Source of the DNA: Pedobacter sp. Leaf216
Lineage (GTDB): Bacteria; Bacteroidota; Bacteroidia; Sphingobacteriales; Sphingobacteriaceae
Length of the DNA: 64,000 nt
Reading direction: 5' to 3'
Assembly (NCBI RefSeq): GCF_001421515.1
Contig: NZ_LMKM01000012.1
Span: 19,587 to 83,586 of the forward strand
Part shown: positions 1-8,749 of the stretch, in pieces
How positions within the stretch are numbered: the stretch's first letter is position 1
Layout: each line of letters opens with the position of its first letter
Program-made: the position numbers and the translations under genes
The notes under the pieces: generated by a model
Database searches by the model: none
Seen by the model: the letters and a program-made list of their open reading frames with translations, nothing else
What the model was told of the DNA's origin: nothing

Positions 1-657
1 GGTGTACTTGAGAAAAAAGGATCGAGTATGGGCTTTAGTGGCGATAGGGCAGTTTATGTTCCTTTGTTGAAAGCGAAACAGATAAATGCCAATGCAAATC
101 CATCTTATACCATTACGGTTATGGTTCCAAGCAATGAAATGCAGGAAAACATTATTGGCGAATCTACCGCCTTATTCAGAAATATCCGTAAAGTTAAAAT
201 AAACGAAACCAATAATTTTGAGATCACAAAGAGTGATGCCATTGCGCAAACATTATTCGAAAACCTGGCTTTCGTAGCAATTGGTGGGGTGGCAATTGGT
301 ATCATTACCTTAATTGGCGCATCTATCGGACTAATGAATATTATGCTTGTTTCGGTTACAGAGCGCACACGTGAAATCGGAATCCGTAAGGCAATCGGCG
401 CAAATCCTAAAGTAATCCGCCGTCAGTTTTTGATTGAAGCGGTAGTAATCTGCTTAATGGGCGGTGTGTTCGGGATCTTTTTAGGCATTGTGCTTGGCAA
501 TTTGATTTCGCTCGCTATGGGCGGCTCTTTCTTAATTCCATGGCTTTTTATTATTGGTGGCTTTATACTGTGCGTTTTGGTTGGGATTTTATCGGGATAC
601 TATCCTGCTAAAAAAGCATCAAAGTTAGATCCTGTAGAGGCGTTGAGGTACGAATAA
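1..657 (+). CDS. ABC transporter permease, MacB/FtsX type (C-terminal part, cut by window edge)
   Basis: The reading frame is open from base 1 and has no start in the window, so this is the last ~218 residues of a larger protein. The frame begins GVLEKKGSSMGFSGD, which belongs to the periplasmic domain of MacB-like permeases. Then come three hydrophobic segments (about residues 83-113, 143-165 and 175-200) and the FtsX-type cytoplasmic loop TERTREIGIRKAIGA, which contacts the ATPase. The ending YYPAKKASKLDPVEALRYE is a family hallmark. Such permeases work with an ATPase in export or in mechanotransmission across the inner membrane. The substrate cannot be told from this part. The stop codon sits at the edge of a palindromic element. 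Confidence 0.93.
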   Translation, partial: GVLEKKGSSMGFSGDRAVYVPLLKAKQINANANPSYTITVMVPSNEMQENIIGESTALFRNIRKVKINETNNFEITKSDAIAQTLFENLAFVAIGGVAIGIITLIGASIGLMNIMLVSVTERTREIGIRKAIGANPKVIRRQFLIEAVVICLMGGVFGIFLGIVLGNLISLAMGGSFLIPWLFIIGGFILCVLVGILSGYYPAKKASKLDPVEALRYE

Positions 658-836
658 CCCCCAGCCCCTAAAGGGGAGTTAATTGCAGGGAGTATATAGC
701 AACGGTAAATCTATATTTTACCCTTCGTTTAGTTCTATCCAAAGTTATTTAACTAACAAAATTAAAAACTGTTTTTTTAAAGATTTGCTATTACCGTCAG
801 TGAAGCAAAGTCCCATTTAGGGGATTTAGGGGTCTA
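655..836. repeat. Intergenic element bounded by inverted CCCCTAAA/TTTAGGGG arms
   Basis: The left end (656-680) reads ACCCCCAGCCCCTAAAGGGG and the right end (808-834) reads AAGTCCCATTTAGGGGATTT then AGGGG. These are imperfect inverted copies around about 130 AT-rich bases. The left arm also folds on itself (CCCCTAAAGGGG). The element touches the stop codons of two convergent genes, so it may serve as a bidirectional terminator. It may also be a small non-autonomous mobile element. No transposase is present. Confidence 0.55.
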
Positions 837-1571
837 AAGAAACACGTTATTAAGTTGATGTTGTGTAAGCAGTTGTTGCATTAAAGGAGTACTGAGACTA
901 TCTTCAAGAGCAGCGGCATGTTTTAAATGGTGCATATCGCTACCCAAAAAATCAACCATATGGTTTTCAGCCATTTCTTCTGCTACTTTTTTCGCTCCCG
1001 AACCATAATATCCTAGTAAGGCGATGCTATTCATCTGCAACAAACAGCCGGTTTCTCTGATCTGGTGGTAACTTTCGAAAGAATGATAATAATAAGGATA
1101 CCTTTCGGGATGGGCCAATACAGGTTTATATCCGGCATCCTGCATCATTTTAATAAAATCAATCAGGCTTTGCGGGGCATTGATGTAAGAAAGTTCGAAC
1201 AACAGATAGTTATTGCCAAAAGTGAGCACCTCTTTTTGCCTGATTTTTTTTTCTAATGTTTCGTCAAGGTAATATTCGGCAGCAGCATCAACTTCTAAAT
1301 CAATTTCTGCATCCAACAGGCCTTTTCTAAGCGTATCCAGGCCTCGGTTTATGGTATCGGGTGTATTGCGGAAATAATCGGCCATAATGTGTGGCGTAGC
1401 AATCAGCTTTTTAAACCCTAAAGTTTTAAATTTTCTGGCCAGCATTAAGGCATCTTTAACATTTTGGGCACCATCATCAATGCCTGGAATAATATGTGAG
1501 TGCATATCTGTTCCGATACCGGAAAAATTAAATTCGGGTGCTATTTTTTTCTTTTTAAATAATCCGAACAT
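834..1571 (-). CDS. CpsB/YwqE-type tyrosine-protein phosphatase (PHP fold)
   Basis: A manganese-dependent PHP-fold phosphatase of the CpsB/CapC family, which removes phosphate from the tyrosine-rich tail of polysaccharide co-polymerase kinases and so tunes capsule or exopolysaccharide export. Metal-binding motifs are in the expected order: MHSHIIPGIDDGA (H24, H26), TPHI (H61), AHPERY (H154) and SDMHH (211-215). Its 245 residues match the family. It is the last gene of the minus-strand nucleotide-sugar operon that starts with Ugd, which supports a role in polysaccharide control. The partner tyrosine kinase is not in the window. Function from family is firm; the physiological target is inferred. 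Confidence 0.9.
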   Translation of the reverse strand: MFGLFKKKKIAPEFNFSGIGTDMHSHIIPGIDDGAQNVKDALMLARKFKTLGFKKLIATPHIMADYFRNTPDTINRGLDTLRKGLLDAEIDLEVDAAAEYYLDETLEKKIRQKEVLTFGNNYLLFELSYINAPQSLIDFIKMMQDAGYKPVLAHPERYPYYYHSFESYHQIRETGCLLQMNSIALLGYYGSGAKKVAEEMAENHMVDFLGSDMHHLKHAAALEDSLSTPLMQQLLTQHQLNNVFL

Positions 1572-1588
1572 TATGGTAGGTTATAGCT

Positions 1589-2146
1589 TTAACTGATCTC
1601 TTTTGGCAAATTACTTGCCTCTGCTGCACTGGCTAATTTAGAGGAATAGATTTTATCGAGCAAATTATTTAAGTCTTCACTTAAATCGAACTGCAGATCT
1701 TCATGCAGTTTCTTAAATTTATTGATGGTTACCGCAACTGTTTTTAGGTAAAAAATGCTAAACAGCATCATAAAATCGCGGTAACCAAAAATTGATTTTT
1801 TATAATCGAAAGGAATGGCATTGAGGATATACAATTTAAGTTCTACCTCACCAACCGGATCTTTGGTAACTTTATAAAAGTGGTTAACCGATGTAATCAT
1901 CTTCCTTACTTTTACCAATGCTTCTTTGGCATTCAGTTTTTTCAGTTCCGGAATCTGTTCTTCTACATCGGCTTTTATCCGTTCTTTCCGATCATCTAAA
2001 TCGGTTTCATTTTCTAATAATTTATAATGAAGATGTTCTGTAAGCACTTTGTCTTTCGCCACCAAACGCAACAACAGCTTGTCTTTCTCTTTAAGAGGTA
2101 GTTCGGTTATGGCGGCTTTTAAATCTTTGTGCTCAGATAACTTCAT
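1589..2146 (-). CDS. Conserved protein of unknown function, 185 aa, in sugar-nucleotide operon
   Basis: I do not recognise a characterised family. The protein has no signal peptide and no clear membrane segment. It is rich in charged residues and probably all-helical, with several Lys/Glu/Leu-rich stretches (about residues 10-75 and 85-105). A more hydrophobic region around 122-140 (FMMLFSIFYLKTVAVTI) may pack as a core helix. Its start codon is directly next to the stop of galE (2146/2147) and it is followed by the CpsB phosphatase after 17 bases, so it is co-transcribed with polysaccharide precursor genes. That context is the only hint to its role. Confidence 0.75.
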   Translation of the reverse strand: MKLSEHKDLKAAITELPLKEKDKLLLRLVAKDKVLTEHLHYKLLENETDLDDRKERIKADVEEQIPELKKLNAKEALVKVRKMITSVNHFYKVTKDPVGEVELKLYILNAIPFDYKKSIFGYRDFMMLFSIFYLKTVAVTINKFKKLHEDLQFDLSEDLNNLLDKIYSSKLASAAEASNLPKEIS

Positions 2147-3169
2147 TTAGAAAGGGTTAGCCTTAATGTATTTTTCCCACTCCCATGCCGAGCGCATCAT
2201 TTCATTGATATCAAGATTGGCTTTCCAACCGAGTTCTTTGTTTGATTTTTCCACATCACCATATACCTTTACAACATCTCCAGCTCTTCTTGGTCCGATT
2301 TTATACTCAAGTTTTTCTCCGTTTACCCTTTCAAAAGCCGAAATAATTTCCAGTACAGAAGAACCTTTTCCGGTACCAATGTTGAAAACATCGTAATTAG
2401 CTGCTGCGTTGCCTTTTTCTAACTTTTTAATGGCAGCCACGTGTGCTTTTGCCAAATCAACCACATGAATATAATCGCGGATGGCAGAACCGTCTGGCGT
2501 ATCGTAATCATTGCCATATACTGTAATCGGGCCACGTTTACCAATGGCTGATTGTGTGATAAAAGGAACAAGATTTGCAGGAACACCGTTTGGTAATTCA
2601 CCGATCAAAGCGGTTTCATGTGCGCCAACCGGATTAAAATAACGCAATGCGATCACATTAAGATCAGGAGTTACGGCAGCAGTTTCTGCTAAAATTTCTT
2701 CAGCAATCTGCTTGGTGTTTCCATAAGGAGACTCTGCTTTTTGTACTGGGGCAGCTTCTGTTACGGGTAAAGTTTCTGGCTGACCGTAAACTGTACAAGA
2801 TGATGAAAATACGAAATCTATTTTTCTGTTGAATGAGGTTAAAAGATTAATCAGACTGTAAAAATTGTTTCTGTAATATTTTAACGGTTGCTCTACTGAT
2901 TCGCCAACAGCCTTATAAGCTGCAAAGTGGATAATTCCATCAATGTCAGTATTGTTTTCTGCAAATTCCTGAACAGCTTTGGCATCCTGAAGATCGATTT
3001 CATGAAAATCGAACCATTTGCCGGTGATGGCATGAAGCTGGGTTAAAATTTTAATATTCGAGTTGGAAAGGTTATCGATAATTACAACTTCGTATCCTGC
3101 GTTGTGTAATTCTACTGCTGTGTGCGAACCTATATATCCTGTTCCACCAGTAACTAATATTTTTGCCAT
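2147..3169 (-). CDS. galE: UDP-glucose 4-epimerase
   Basis: An extended short-chain dehydrogenase that interconverts UDP-glucose and UDP-galactose with bound NAD+. The N-terminal Rossmann motif GGTGYIG lies at residues 8-14, the catalytic serine in SSSCTVYG near 124, and the YxxxK pair at Y149 and K153. The sequences SYGNTK-type (here SPYGNTK), RYFNPVGAH and the late DYIHVVDLAKAH are classic GalE signatures. At 340 residues it is full length. It lies one base downstream of the UXS-like gene and one base upstream of the 185-aa unknown, so the operon is tightly coupled. It supplies galactose for surface glycans and handles galactose through the Leloir pathway. Confidence 0.96.
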   Translation of the reverse strand: MAKILVTGGTGYIGSHTAVELHNAGYEVVIIDNLSNSNIKILTQLHAITGKWFDFHEIDLQDAKAVQEFAENNTDIDGIIHFAAYKAVGESVEQPLKYYRNNFYSLINLLTSFNRKIDFVFSSSCTVYGQPETLPVTEAAPVQKAESPYGNTKQIAEEILAETAAVTPDLNVIALRYFNPVGAHETALIGELPNGVPANLVPFITQSAIGKRGPITVYGNDYDTPDGSAIRDYIHVVDLAKAHVAAIKKLEKGNAAANYDVFNIGTGKGSSVLEIISAFERVNGEKLEYKIGPRRAGDVVKVYGDVEKSNKELGWKANLDINEMMRSAWEWEKYIKANPF

Positions 3170-3170
3170 T

Positions 3171-4160
3171 TTAACGGTTAAATGTGGTAAAATCTTTATG
3201 CTCTATTTTCTCCAAAGCTTCTGGAGGCAATGATTTAAAATATTCGTATGTAATTTTTAATCCTTCTGCACGGCCTATTTTTGGCTCCCATCCCAGTATC
3301 TCTCTAGCCTTGGTAATATCGGGCCTGCGCTGCTTAGGGTCATCTTGCGGAAGTTCTTTATAAACAATTTTTTGGGTGGTACCCGTAAGTTTAATAATTT
3401 CTTCGCAGAATTGTTTGATGGTAATTTCATCAGGATTACCAATGTTTACCGGTTGTGCATAATCACTCATCAGTAAGCGGTAAATTCCTTCTATAAGGTC
3501 ATCAACGTAGCAGAAAGAGCGTGTTTGACTTCCATCACCAAAGATGGTTAAATCTTCGCCCCTTAAAGCCTGACCAATAAAAGCGGGTAAAACACGGCCA
3601 TCGTTAAGGCGCATTCTTGGTCCGTAAGTATTGAAAATTCTAATGATTCTTGTTTCTACCCCATGAAAAGTATGGTAGGCCATGGTAATGGCTTCCTGAA
3701 AACGCTTGGCTTCATCGTAAACGCCACGCGGGCCAACCGGATTTACATTGCCCCAATATTCTTCGGGCTGAGGGTTTACGTTAGGATCGCCATAAACTTC
3801 GGAAGTTGAAGCGATTAACATCCTTGCATTTTTATTCCGCGCTAAGCCTAAAAGGTTGTGTGTACCAAGCGAGCCTACTTTTAAGGTTTGAATTGGAATT
3901 TTAAGATAATCGATCGGGCTTGCCGGCGAAGCAAAGTGAAGGATATAATTAAGCTTACCGGGAATGTGTACAAACTTGGAAACATCGTGATTGTAAAATT
4001 CGAAATTTTCCAGCTTGAACAGGTGTTCGATATTTGCCATATCGCCTGTTATCAGGTTATCCATTCCTATAACATGATAACCTTCTTTCACAAAACGATC
4101 ACATAGGTGCGAACCTAAAAATCCCGCCGCACCGGTAATCAATATTCTTTTTTGACCCAT
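3171..4160 (-). CDS. UDP-glucuronate decarboxylase-like NAD-dependent epimerase (UXS family)
   Basis: An extended short-chain dehydrogenase of the UDP-glucuronic acid decarboxylase type, which makes UDP-xylose. The NAD motif GAAGFLG is at residues 10-16. The stretch [20 protein letters not shown] followed by [13 protein letters not shown] (from about 121) is the UXS signature, with the catalytic YxxxK at Y148 and K152. A late [11 protein letters not shown] motif and [16 protein letters not shown] near the C terminus also fit. It sits between Ugd, which makes its substrate UDP-glucuronate, and GalE, separated by single bases on each side. This gives a two-step UDP-glucose to UDP-glucuronate to UDP-xylose route. 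Product identity follows from family and context. Confidence 0.92.
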   Translation of the reverse strand: MGQKRILITGAAGFLGSHLCDRFVKEGYHVIGMDNLITGDMANIEHLFKLENFEFYNHDVSKFVHIPGKLNYILHFASPASPIDYLKIPIQTLKVGSLGTHNLLGLARNKNARMLIASTSEVYGDPNVNPQPEEYWGNVNPVGPRGVYDEAKRFQEAITMAYHTFHGVETRIIRIFNTYGPRMRLNDGRVLPAFIGQALRGEDLTIFGDGSQTRSFCYVDDLIEGIYRLLMSDYAQPVNIGNPDEITIKQFCEEIIKLTGTTQKIVYKELPQDDPKQRRPDITKAREILGWEPKIGRAEGLKITYEYFKSLPPEALEKIEHKDFTTFNR

Positions 4161-4161
4161 T

Positions 4162-5472
4162 TTAATCTATTAGTTTTCTACCTATGCTATTATAATAATA
4201 GCCAAGATCGATCATTTTTTGCAAATCATACAAATTTCGACCGTCGAAAACCACTTTATTTTTTAAAATGCCGTCTATCTTGTCAAAATCAGGGTTTCTA
4301 AACACCGACCATTCTGTTGCAATCAACAGTGCATCAGCATTTTCGAGTGCCTCATATTGGTTTTTAGCATAATGTACCTGATCGCCAATTATATTTTTAA
4401 CATTTGCCATTGCTTCCGGATCAAATACGGTAGCAGTAGCTCCGTTTTTAACCAGGGCATCAATAATGTATAAGGCAGGTGCCTCACGGATATCATCAGT
4501 TTCGGGTTTAAATGCCAATCCCCATAGGGCGAAATGTTTACCCTCTATATTTCCTTTATAGTATTTCAGTACCTTATCAACAAGGATGGTTTTTTGGCGC
4601 TCATTTACTTCCATAACCGATTTTAGTATCTGAAAATCGTAAGCATAATCATCTGATGATTTTACCAGTGCCTGAACATCTTTCGGAAAGCATGAACCTC
4701 CGTAACCCACCCCCGGAAAGAGGAAACGTTTACCAATACGGTCATCAGAACCAATACCTCTTCTTACGGCATCAACATCTGCACCTACCAGCTCGCAAAG
4801 ATTTGCAACTTCGTTCATGAAAGTAATTTTAGTGGCAAGGAAAGAGTTTGCAGCATATTTGGTCAGCTCAGAAGAACGCTCATCCATAAAAAGAATCGGG
4901 TTACCCTGACGAACGTATGGGCCATACAATTCTGTCATCAGTTTTTTTGCTCTTTCGCTTCTTGTTCCTAAAACCACACGATCGGGTTTCATAAAGTCAT
5001 CAACTGCTACTCCTTCCCTTAAAAACTCAGGGTTAGAAACCACATCAACTTCAACTGAGGTATTTGCTGCAAAAACTGCTTTAACTTTATCTGCTGTTCC
5101 AACCGGAACGGTTGATTTATTTACAATTACCTTGTATTCGGTAATCAGTTTGGATATATCTTTTGCGGCACCTAAAATATAAGAAAGATCGGCTGCACCA
5201 TCTCCACCCGGAGGCGTTGGTAAAGCCATAAAAATAATCTGAGCATCTTTTACGGCATCGGCAAGGTTAGTGGTAAAGGTTAATCTTTCCTGCTCAATAT
5301 TTCTGTGGAACAAAAGATCCAAACCAGGCTCATAAATCGGCACTTCTCCTGCCTGCATCTGTTTTACTTTTGCTTCATTAATGTCAACACATATTACATC
5401 ATTTCCTGTTTCTGCTAAACAGGTTCCGGTAACTAAACCTACGTATCCGGTACCAATAACGGCTATCTTCAT
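4162..5472 (-). CDS. ugd: UDP-glucose 6-dehydrogenase
   Basis: Oxidises UDP-glucose twice to UDP-glucuronate with NAD+. The N-terminal dinucleotide-binding motif [10 protein letters not shown] starts at residue 7. The helix with K206 and N210 ([12 protein letters not shown]) and the catalytic cysteine C261 in [10 protein letters not shown] are present. The C-terminal UDP-binding domain carries [11 protein letters not shown]. The length of 436 residues is normal. It is the first gene of the minus-strand operon running to CpsB and so probably sets the entry into the pathway. The 120-base gap to the divergent Kdo transferase gene must hold both promoters. Confidence 0.96.
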   Translation of the reverse strand: MKIAVIGTGYVGLVTGTCLAETGNDVICVDINEAKVKQMQAGEVPIYEPGLDLLFHRNIEQERLTFTTNLADAVKDAQIIFMALPTPPGGDGAADLSYILGAAKDISKLITEYKVIVNKSTVPVGTADKVKAVFAANTSVEVDVVSNPEFLREGVAVDDFMKPDRVVLGTRSERAKKLMTELYGPYVRQGNPILFMDERSSELTKYAANSFLATKITFMNEVANLCELVGADVDAVRRGIGSDDRIGKRFLFPGVGYGGSCFPKDVQALVKSSDDYAYDFQILKSVMEVNERQKTILVDKVLKYYKGNIEGKHFALWGLAFKPETDDIREAPALYIIDALVKNGATATVFDPEAMANVKNIIGDQVHYAKNQYEALENADALLIATEWSVFRNPDFDKIDGILKNKVVFDGRNLYDLQKMIDLGYYYNSIGRKLID

Positions 5473-5621
5473 CTGTTAAAGTTATTTTGGCTGTATAAAA
5501 GCAATCATGATCTGTCTATTTATTGCGTTGAATGCTAGGCTAAATCGCGAGGGCTCCATATATTTTTAAGCTTTTTAAATATATTCGTTTTATCTTGGCA
5601 CGAAGATATGAAATTACACTA

Positions 5622-6854
5622 ATGCTTTTGCTTTACATAATCGGAATTCGGGTTTACACTTTGCTTATCAGGATATTTTCTTTATTTAATCCTAAGGCAA
5701 AACTGTTTATAAACGGACGTAAAAATGTTTATACACAAATTGTTCAAAAAATTAACCCTGCCGAAAAACATGTATGGTTTCATTTCGCTTCTTTGGGTGA
5801 ATTTGAGCAGGGCCGGCCAGTTTTAGAGAAATTAAAAACCCTTTATCCCAACAAAAAAATAGTGGTTACGTTTTTCTCTCCTTCAGGTTACGAAATCAGG
5901 AAAAATTATGCCCTCGCGGATGTGTTTTATCTCCCGATTGATACTGCTGCCAATGCCAAACGTTTTATCACAAGCATTAATCCAGAAATGGCCATCTTTA
6001 CCAAATATGAGTTTTGGCATTACTACTTTAAGGAACTGAAACAGCGGGATATTCCCTTGTATGTAATATCGGGTATATTTAGAGAGAGTCAGGCTTTTTT
6101 TAAATGGTACGGAGGTTTTTACCGCAATATTTTAAAATCGGTTACCTATTTCTTTGTACAGAACGATGAGAGCAAAACCCTGTTAAAATCAATCGGTTTA
6201 AATCATGTTACCATAAATGGTGATACACGTTTCGATCGCGTTTACGAAAATGCACAATCGCCGAAACAGCTTAGCATTATTGAAAGTTTTATCGGCAACT
6301 CTCCTACTCTTGTTTGTGGAAGTACCTGGCCGGAAGATGAAAAAATATTATCGGTTTTACCAGGTAAATATCCCGACTGGAAATTTATCATCGCTCCGCA
6401 TGAGGTACATGAAAGCCACATTGAAAGCATTGAGAAACAGTTTCCGGTTAATAGTGTGCGGTATTCAATTTTTAGTTTGTCTGATCAAACGTTAAATGCC
6501 GAACACCAAACGCTAATCGTAAACAATATTGGCATGCTTTCTTCGCTCTATCAGTACGGAAAGGTAGCTTATATAGGTGGTGGTTTTGGAACAGGAATAC
6601 ACAATACGCTTGAAGCCGCCGCATTTGGTTTACCGGTAATTTTTGGCCCCAAATACGATAAATTTCAGGAAGCAAAAGATTTAATTGCGCTGGGTGCGGC
6701 TAAAAGCATCTCAACAGCTGATGCATTAATAAACGCTTTTGATAATTTAGCAGCAAATGGTAATGCAGCAAATGAAGCCAGAAAATATGTGGCAGATCAA
6801 AAAGGTGCTACAGATGAAATTATTTTGATGATTACGAAATCAGATCGGCCTTAG
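5622..6854 (+). CDS. waaA: 3-deoxy-D-manno-octulosonic acid (Kdo) transferase
   Basis: A GT30 glycosyltransferase that adds Kdo from CMP-Kdo to lipid A at the inner membrane. The N-terminal anchor MLLLYIIGIRVYTLLIRI is followed by HFASLGEFEQGRP with the catalytic glutamate (E60). The C-terminal domain holds GGGFGTGIHNTLEAAAFGLP, typical for WaaA. I chose the ATG at 5622, because family members begin just before the membrane anchor. A TTG at 5595 would add nine residues with no family support. The 3' end overlaps the convergent gluconokinase gene by 23 bases (6832-6854). Confidence 0.94.
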   Translation: MLLLYIIGIRVYTLLIRIFSLFNPKAKLFINGRKNVYTQIVQKINPAEKHVWFHFASLGEFEQGRPVLEKLKTLYPNKKIVVTFFSPSGYEIRKNYALADVFYLPIDTAANAKRFITSINPEMAIFTKYEFWHYYFKELKQRDIPLYVISGIFRESQAFFKWYGGFYRNILKSVTYFFVQNDESKTLLKSIGLNHVTINGDTRFDRVYENAQSPKQLSIIESFIGNSPTLVCGSTWPEDEKILSVLPGKYPDWKFIIAPHEVHESHIESIEKQFPVNSVRYSIFSLSDQTLNAEHQTLIVNNIGMLSSLYQYGKVAYIGGGFGTGIHNTLEAAAFGLPVIFGPKYDKFQEAKDLIALGAAKSISTADALINAFDNLAANGNAANEARKYVADQKGATDEIILMITKSDRP

Positions 6855-7338
6855 CAATTTCCTCCACAATTTCGGGGATACGCTGATCGATGGAAACCGT
6901 TACCACATCCTGTTCATCAGTTTGCGGCTCTTCCAATGTATCAAACTGGCTTTTCAACAAACTCGAAGGCATATATTGGTGAGATCGGTTGGTTATCCGA
7001 TTGTGGATTAAATCAAAACTTCCTTTTAAATAAACAAAACGGATGGATACATTATCGGTTCTTAACAAATCGCGGTAAGCCTTTTTAAGTGCAGAGCAGG
7101 CAATGATGCAGGTTGTACCATGGGCAGCATGCTCGCGGCCAACTTTGGCAATCAGCTGTAACCAATCCAACCGGTCGGCATCTGTTAATGGAATACCGGA
7201 TGCCATTTTATCTACATTGCGTTGCGAGTGCAGGTTATCGCCATCTATAAACTCGGCATTTAGCCTTGGTGCCAAAGCTTTTCCAATAACGGTTTTACCA
7301 CTTCCAGAAACGCCCATCAAAATGATAAAATTTGCCAT
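6832..7338 (-). CDS. gntK: Gluconokinase
   Basis: A small P-loop kinase that phosphorylates D-gluconate to 6-phosphogluconate. The Walker A motif GVSGSGKT is at residues 9-16. It is followed by the substrate-facing FIDGDNLHS (about 30-38) and by CSALKKAYRD, both typical of GntK. The protein has 168 residues, normal for the family. It ends inside the convergent Kdo transferase gene, and its start lies 14 bases from the ferrochelatase stop, so both may share a transcript. No gluconate transporter or regulator is nearby. Family assignment is firm. Confidence 0.93.
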   Translation of the reverse strand: MANFIILMGVSGSGKTVIGKALAPRLNAEFIDGDNLHSQRNVDKMASGIPLTDADRLDWLQLIAKVGREHAAHGTTCIIACSALKKAYRDLLRTDNVSIRFVYLKGSFDLIHNRITNRSHQYMPSSLLKSQFDTLEEPQTDEQDVVTVSIDQRIPEIVEEIAKADLIS

Positions 7339-7352
7339 AATTAAAGCTATAA

Positions 7353-8363
7353 TTATTTAACCATTCCGGCAAGTGCCTCAATAAACACCGGACTATCGTT
7401 TAAACTTTCTACCAGCTGAACATGTTCGCCACCTAAGGTTTTAAACTCTTCGTGGTATTCTACCGTAATTTCGTAAAGTGTTTCTAAGCAATCGGCCACA
7501 AAAGCGGGACTAAAAACCAACAGGCGTTTTTTGCCTTCAGCGGCTAATTTTTTCAGCACATCAGTAGTATAAGGCTGCACCCAGGGCTCCTTACCCAATC
7601 GCGATTGAAAACAAACGGTATATTGATCTCTTGTGAGGTTTAATTCTTTAGCAATTAACCTGGCCGTATCATGCCCTTGTGCAGAATAGCAGAATTTATT
7701 GGTATCGTTTAAGGTTTGACAGCAATCGGCAGTTTTTAAGCAGTAACTGCCGGTATGATCGCACTTTAACAACTGGCGCTCTGGCAAACCATGGAAACTG
7801 AACAATACATGGTCATAACTTTCTACATTATGCTTTTTCGCATTTTCTGCAAATACTTTAATCATCAATTCGTTATCGTGAAAAGAATTTACAAAAGATA
7901 TTGGCGGAACTGTTGGCCACTTGCTTACCAGCTCCATAACCAGCTGCATTACCGACCCGGTGCTGGCCGAAGCATATTGCGGAAACATCGGAATTACCTG
8001 TATGCTTTCTACCAAACCTGCCTTTAAGTTGGCCAAGGCTGATGCTATGGATGGGCTTTGGTAACGCATGGCCAGTTCTACATGGTAATCGCTCCCTAAT
8101 CTTTCTTGCAGCATTTTGGCTTGCAGCCTGCTATAATACAATAGTGGCGAGCCACTTTCATTCCAGATTTCTTTGTATAATTTTGCTGTTTTAGGACTGC
8201 GGAAGGGAACAATAATTCCTTTAACCAATAATGTTCTGTTTAATTTAGGGATATCAATTACCCTTTCGTCCATTAAAAATTGATCCAAGTATTTTCTAAC
8301 GTCAGCCGTTGCCGGACTATCAGGTGTTCCTAAATTTACCAGTAAAATTCCCTTTTTGCTCAT
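7353..8363 (-). CDS. hemH: Ferrochelatase
   Basis: Inserts ferrous iron into protoporphyrin IX in the last step of protohaem synthesis. The start MSKKGILLVNLGTPDSP, the catalytic histidine in FSFHGLPER (H191) and FQSRLGKEPWVQPYT (252-266) are ferrochelatase hallmarks. Between H191 and that motif lies a cysteine-rich loop (C201, C208, C214, C215, C225) often seen in Bacteroidota homologues. Whether it binds a metal cannot be told here. Its 336 residues are full length. The gene is transcribed towards gluconokinase and lies downstream of a repeat-rich gap. Confidence 0.95.
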   Translation of the reverse strand: MSKKGILLVNLGTPDSPATADVRKYLDQFLMDERVIDIPKLNRTLLVKGIIVPFRSPKTAKLYKEIWNESGSPLLYYSRLQAKMLQERLGSDYHVELAMRYQSPSIASALANLKAGLVESIQVIPMFPQYASASTGSVMQLVMELVSKWPTVPPISFVNSFHDNELMIKVFAENAKKHNVESYDHVLFSFHGLPERQLLKCDHTGSYCLKTADCCQTLNDTNKFCYSAQGHDTARLIAKELNLTRDQYTVCFQSRLGKEPWVQPYTTDVLKKLAAEGKKRLLVFSPAFVADCLETLYEITVEYHEEFKTLGGEHVQLVESLNDSPVFIEALAGMVK

Positions 8364-8524
8364 CTATACAAGAAATATGTTTTGTGCCGCTAATATCGGC
8401 TTTTTATTGCTTTTTACCTACGTTTATCATATGATTGCCGACATTTTTAGTCAGATAAATGTTATATAATATTGATTGATGCTATTGGTATCAATTGGAA
8501 ATTCTCATGAAAGTTTCGCGCTAT

Positions 8525-8672
8525 GCGCAGCGGCCAATCATGAGTATCATGAAACCTTCCTGCCGTGCGCAGCGGCAAATCATGAGTATCATGAAACCTT
8601 CCTGCCATGCGCAGCGGCAAATTATGAGTATCATGAAACCTTCCTGCCGTGGGCAGCGGCAAATCATGAGTT
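8525..8672. repeat. 42-bp tandem repeat with two hairpins per unit (3.5 copies)
   Basis: Units start at 8525, 8567, 8609 and 8651 with an exact 42-base period; the last copy is partial. Each unit holds two perfect inverted repeats. One is CATGA-GTA-TCATG. The other is TGCCG-TGCGCAG-CGGCA, which encloses the palindrome TGCGCA. Copies differ by only a few bases. The period is a multiple of three, so several frames stay open by chance, but no real gene is evident. The array lies between crtW (3' end) and hemH (5' end), in a gap of 386 bases. Confidence 0.85.
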
Positions 8673-8749
8673 TTAGCTTAATTTTTGGTGTAAGTGTTTG
8701 ATATTTTAAATTTGATGTAGGATGTTACCATCAGATTCCACAACCAAAA

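Noticed and set aside
5595..5621. TTG start at 5595 for the Kdo transferase
   Set aside because: It adds nine residues before the membrane anchor without family support; the ATG at 5622 fits better.
8476..8701. Overlapping open frames of 66-68 codons on both strands through the 42-bp tandem repeat
   Set aside because: They exist only because the 42-base period is a multiple of three. Products are low-complexity repeats, and no codon bias favours any frame.
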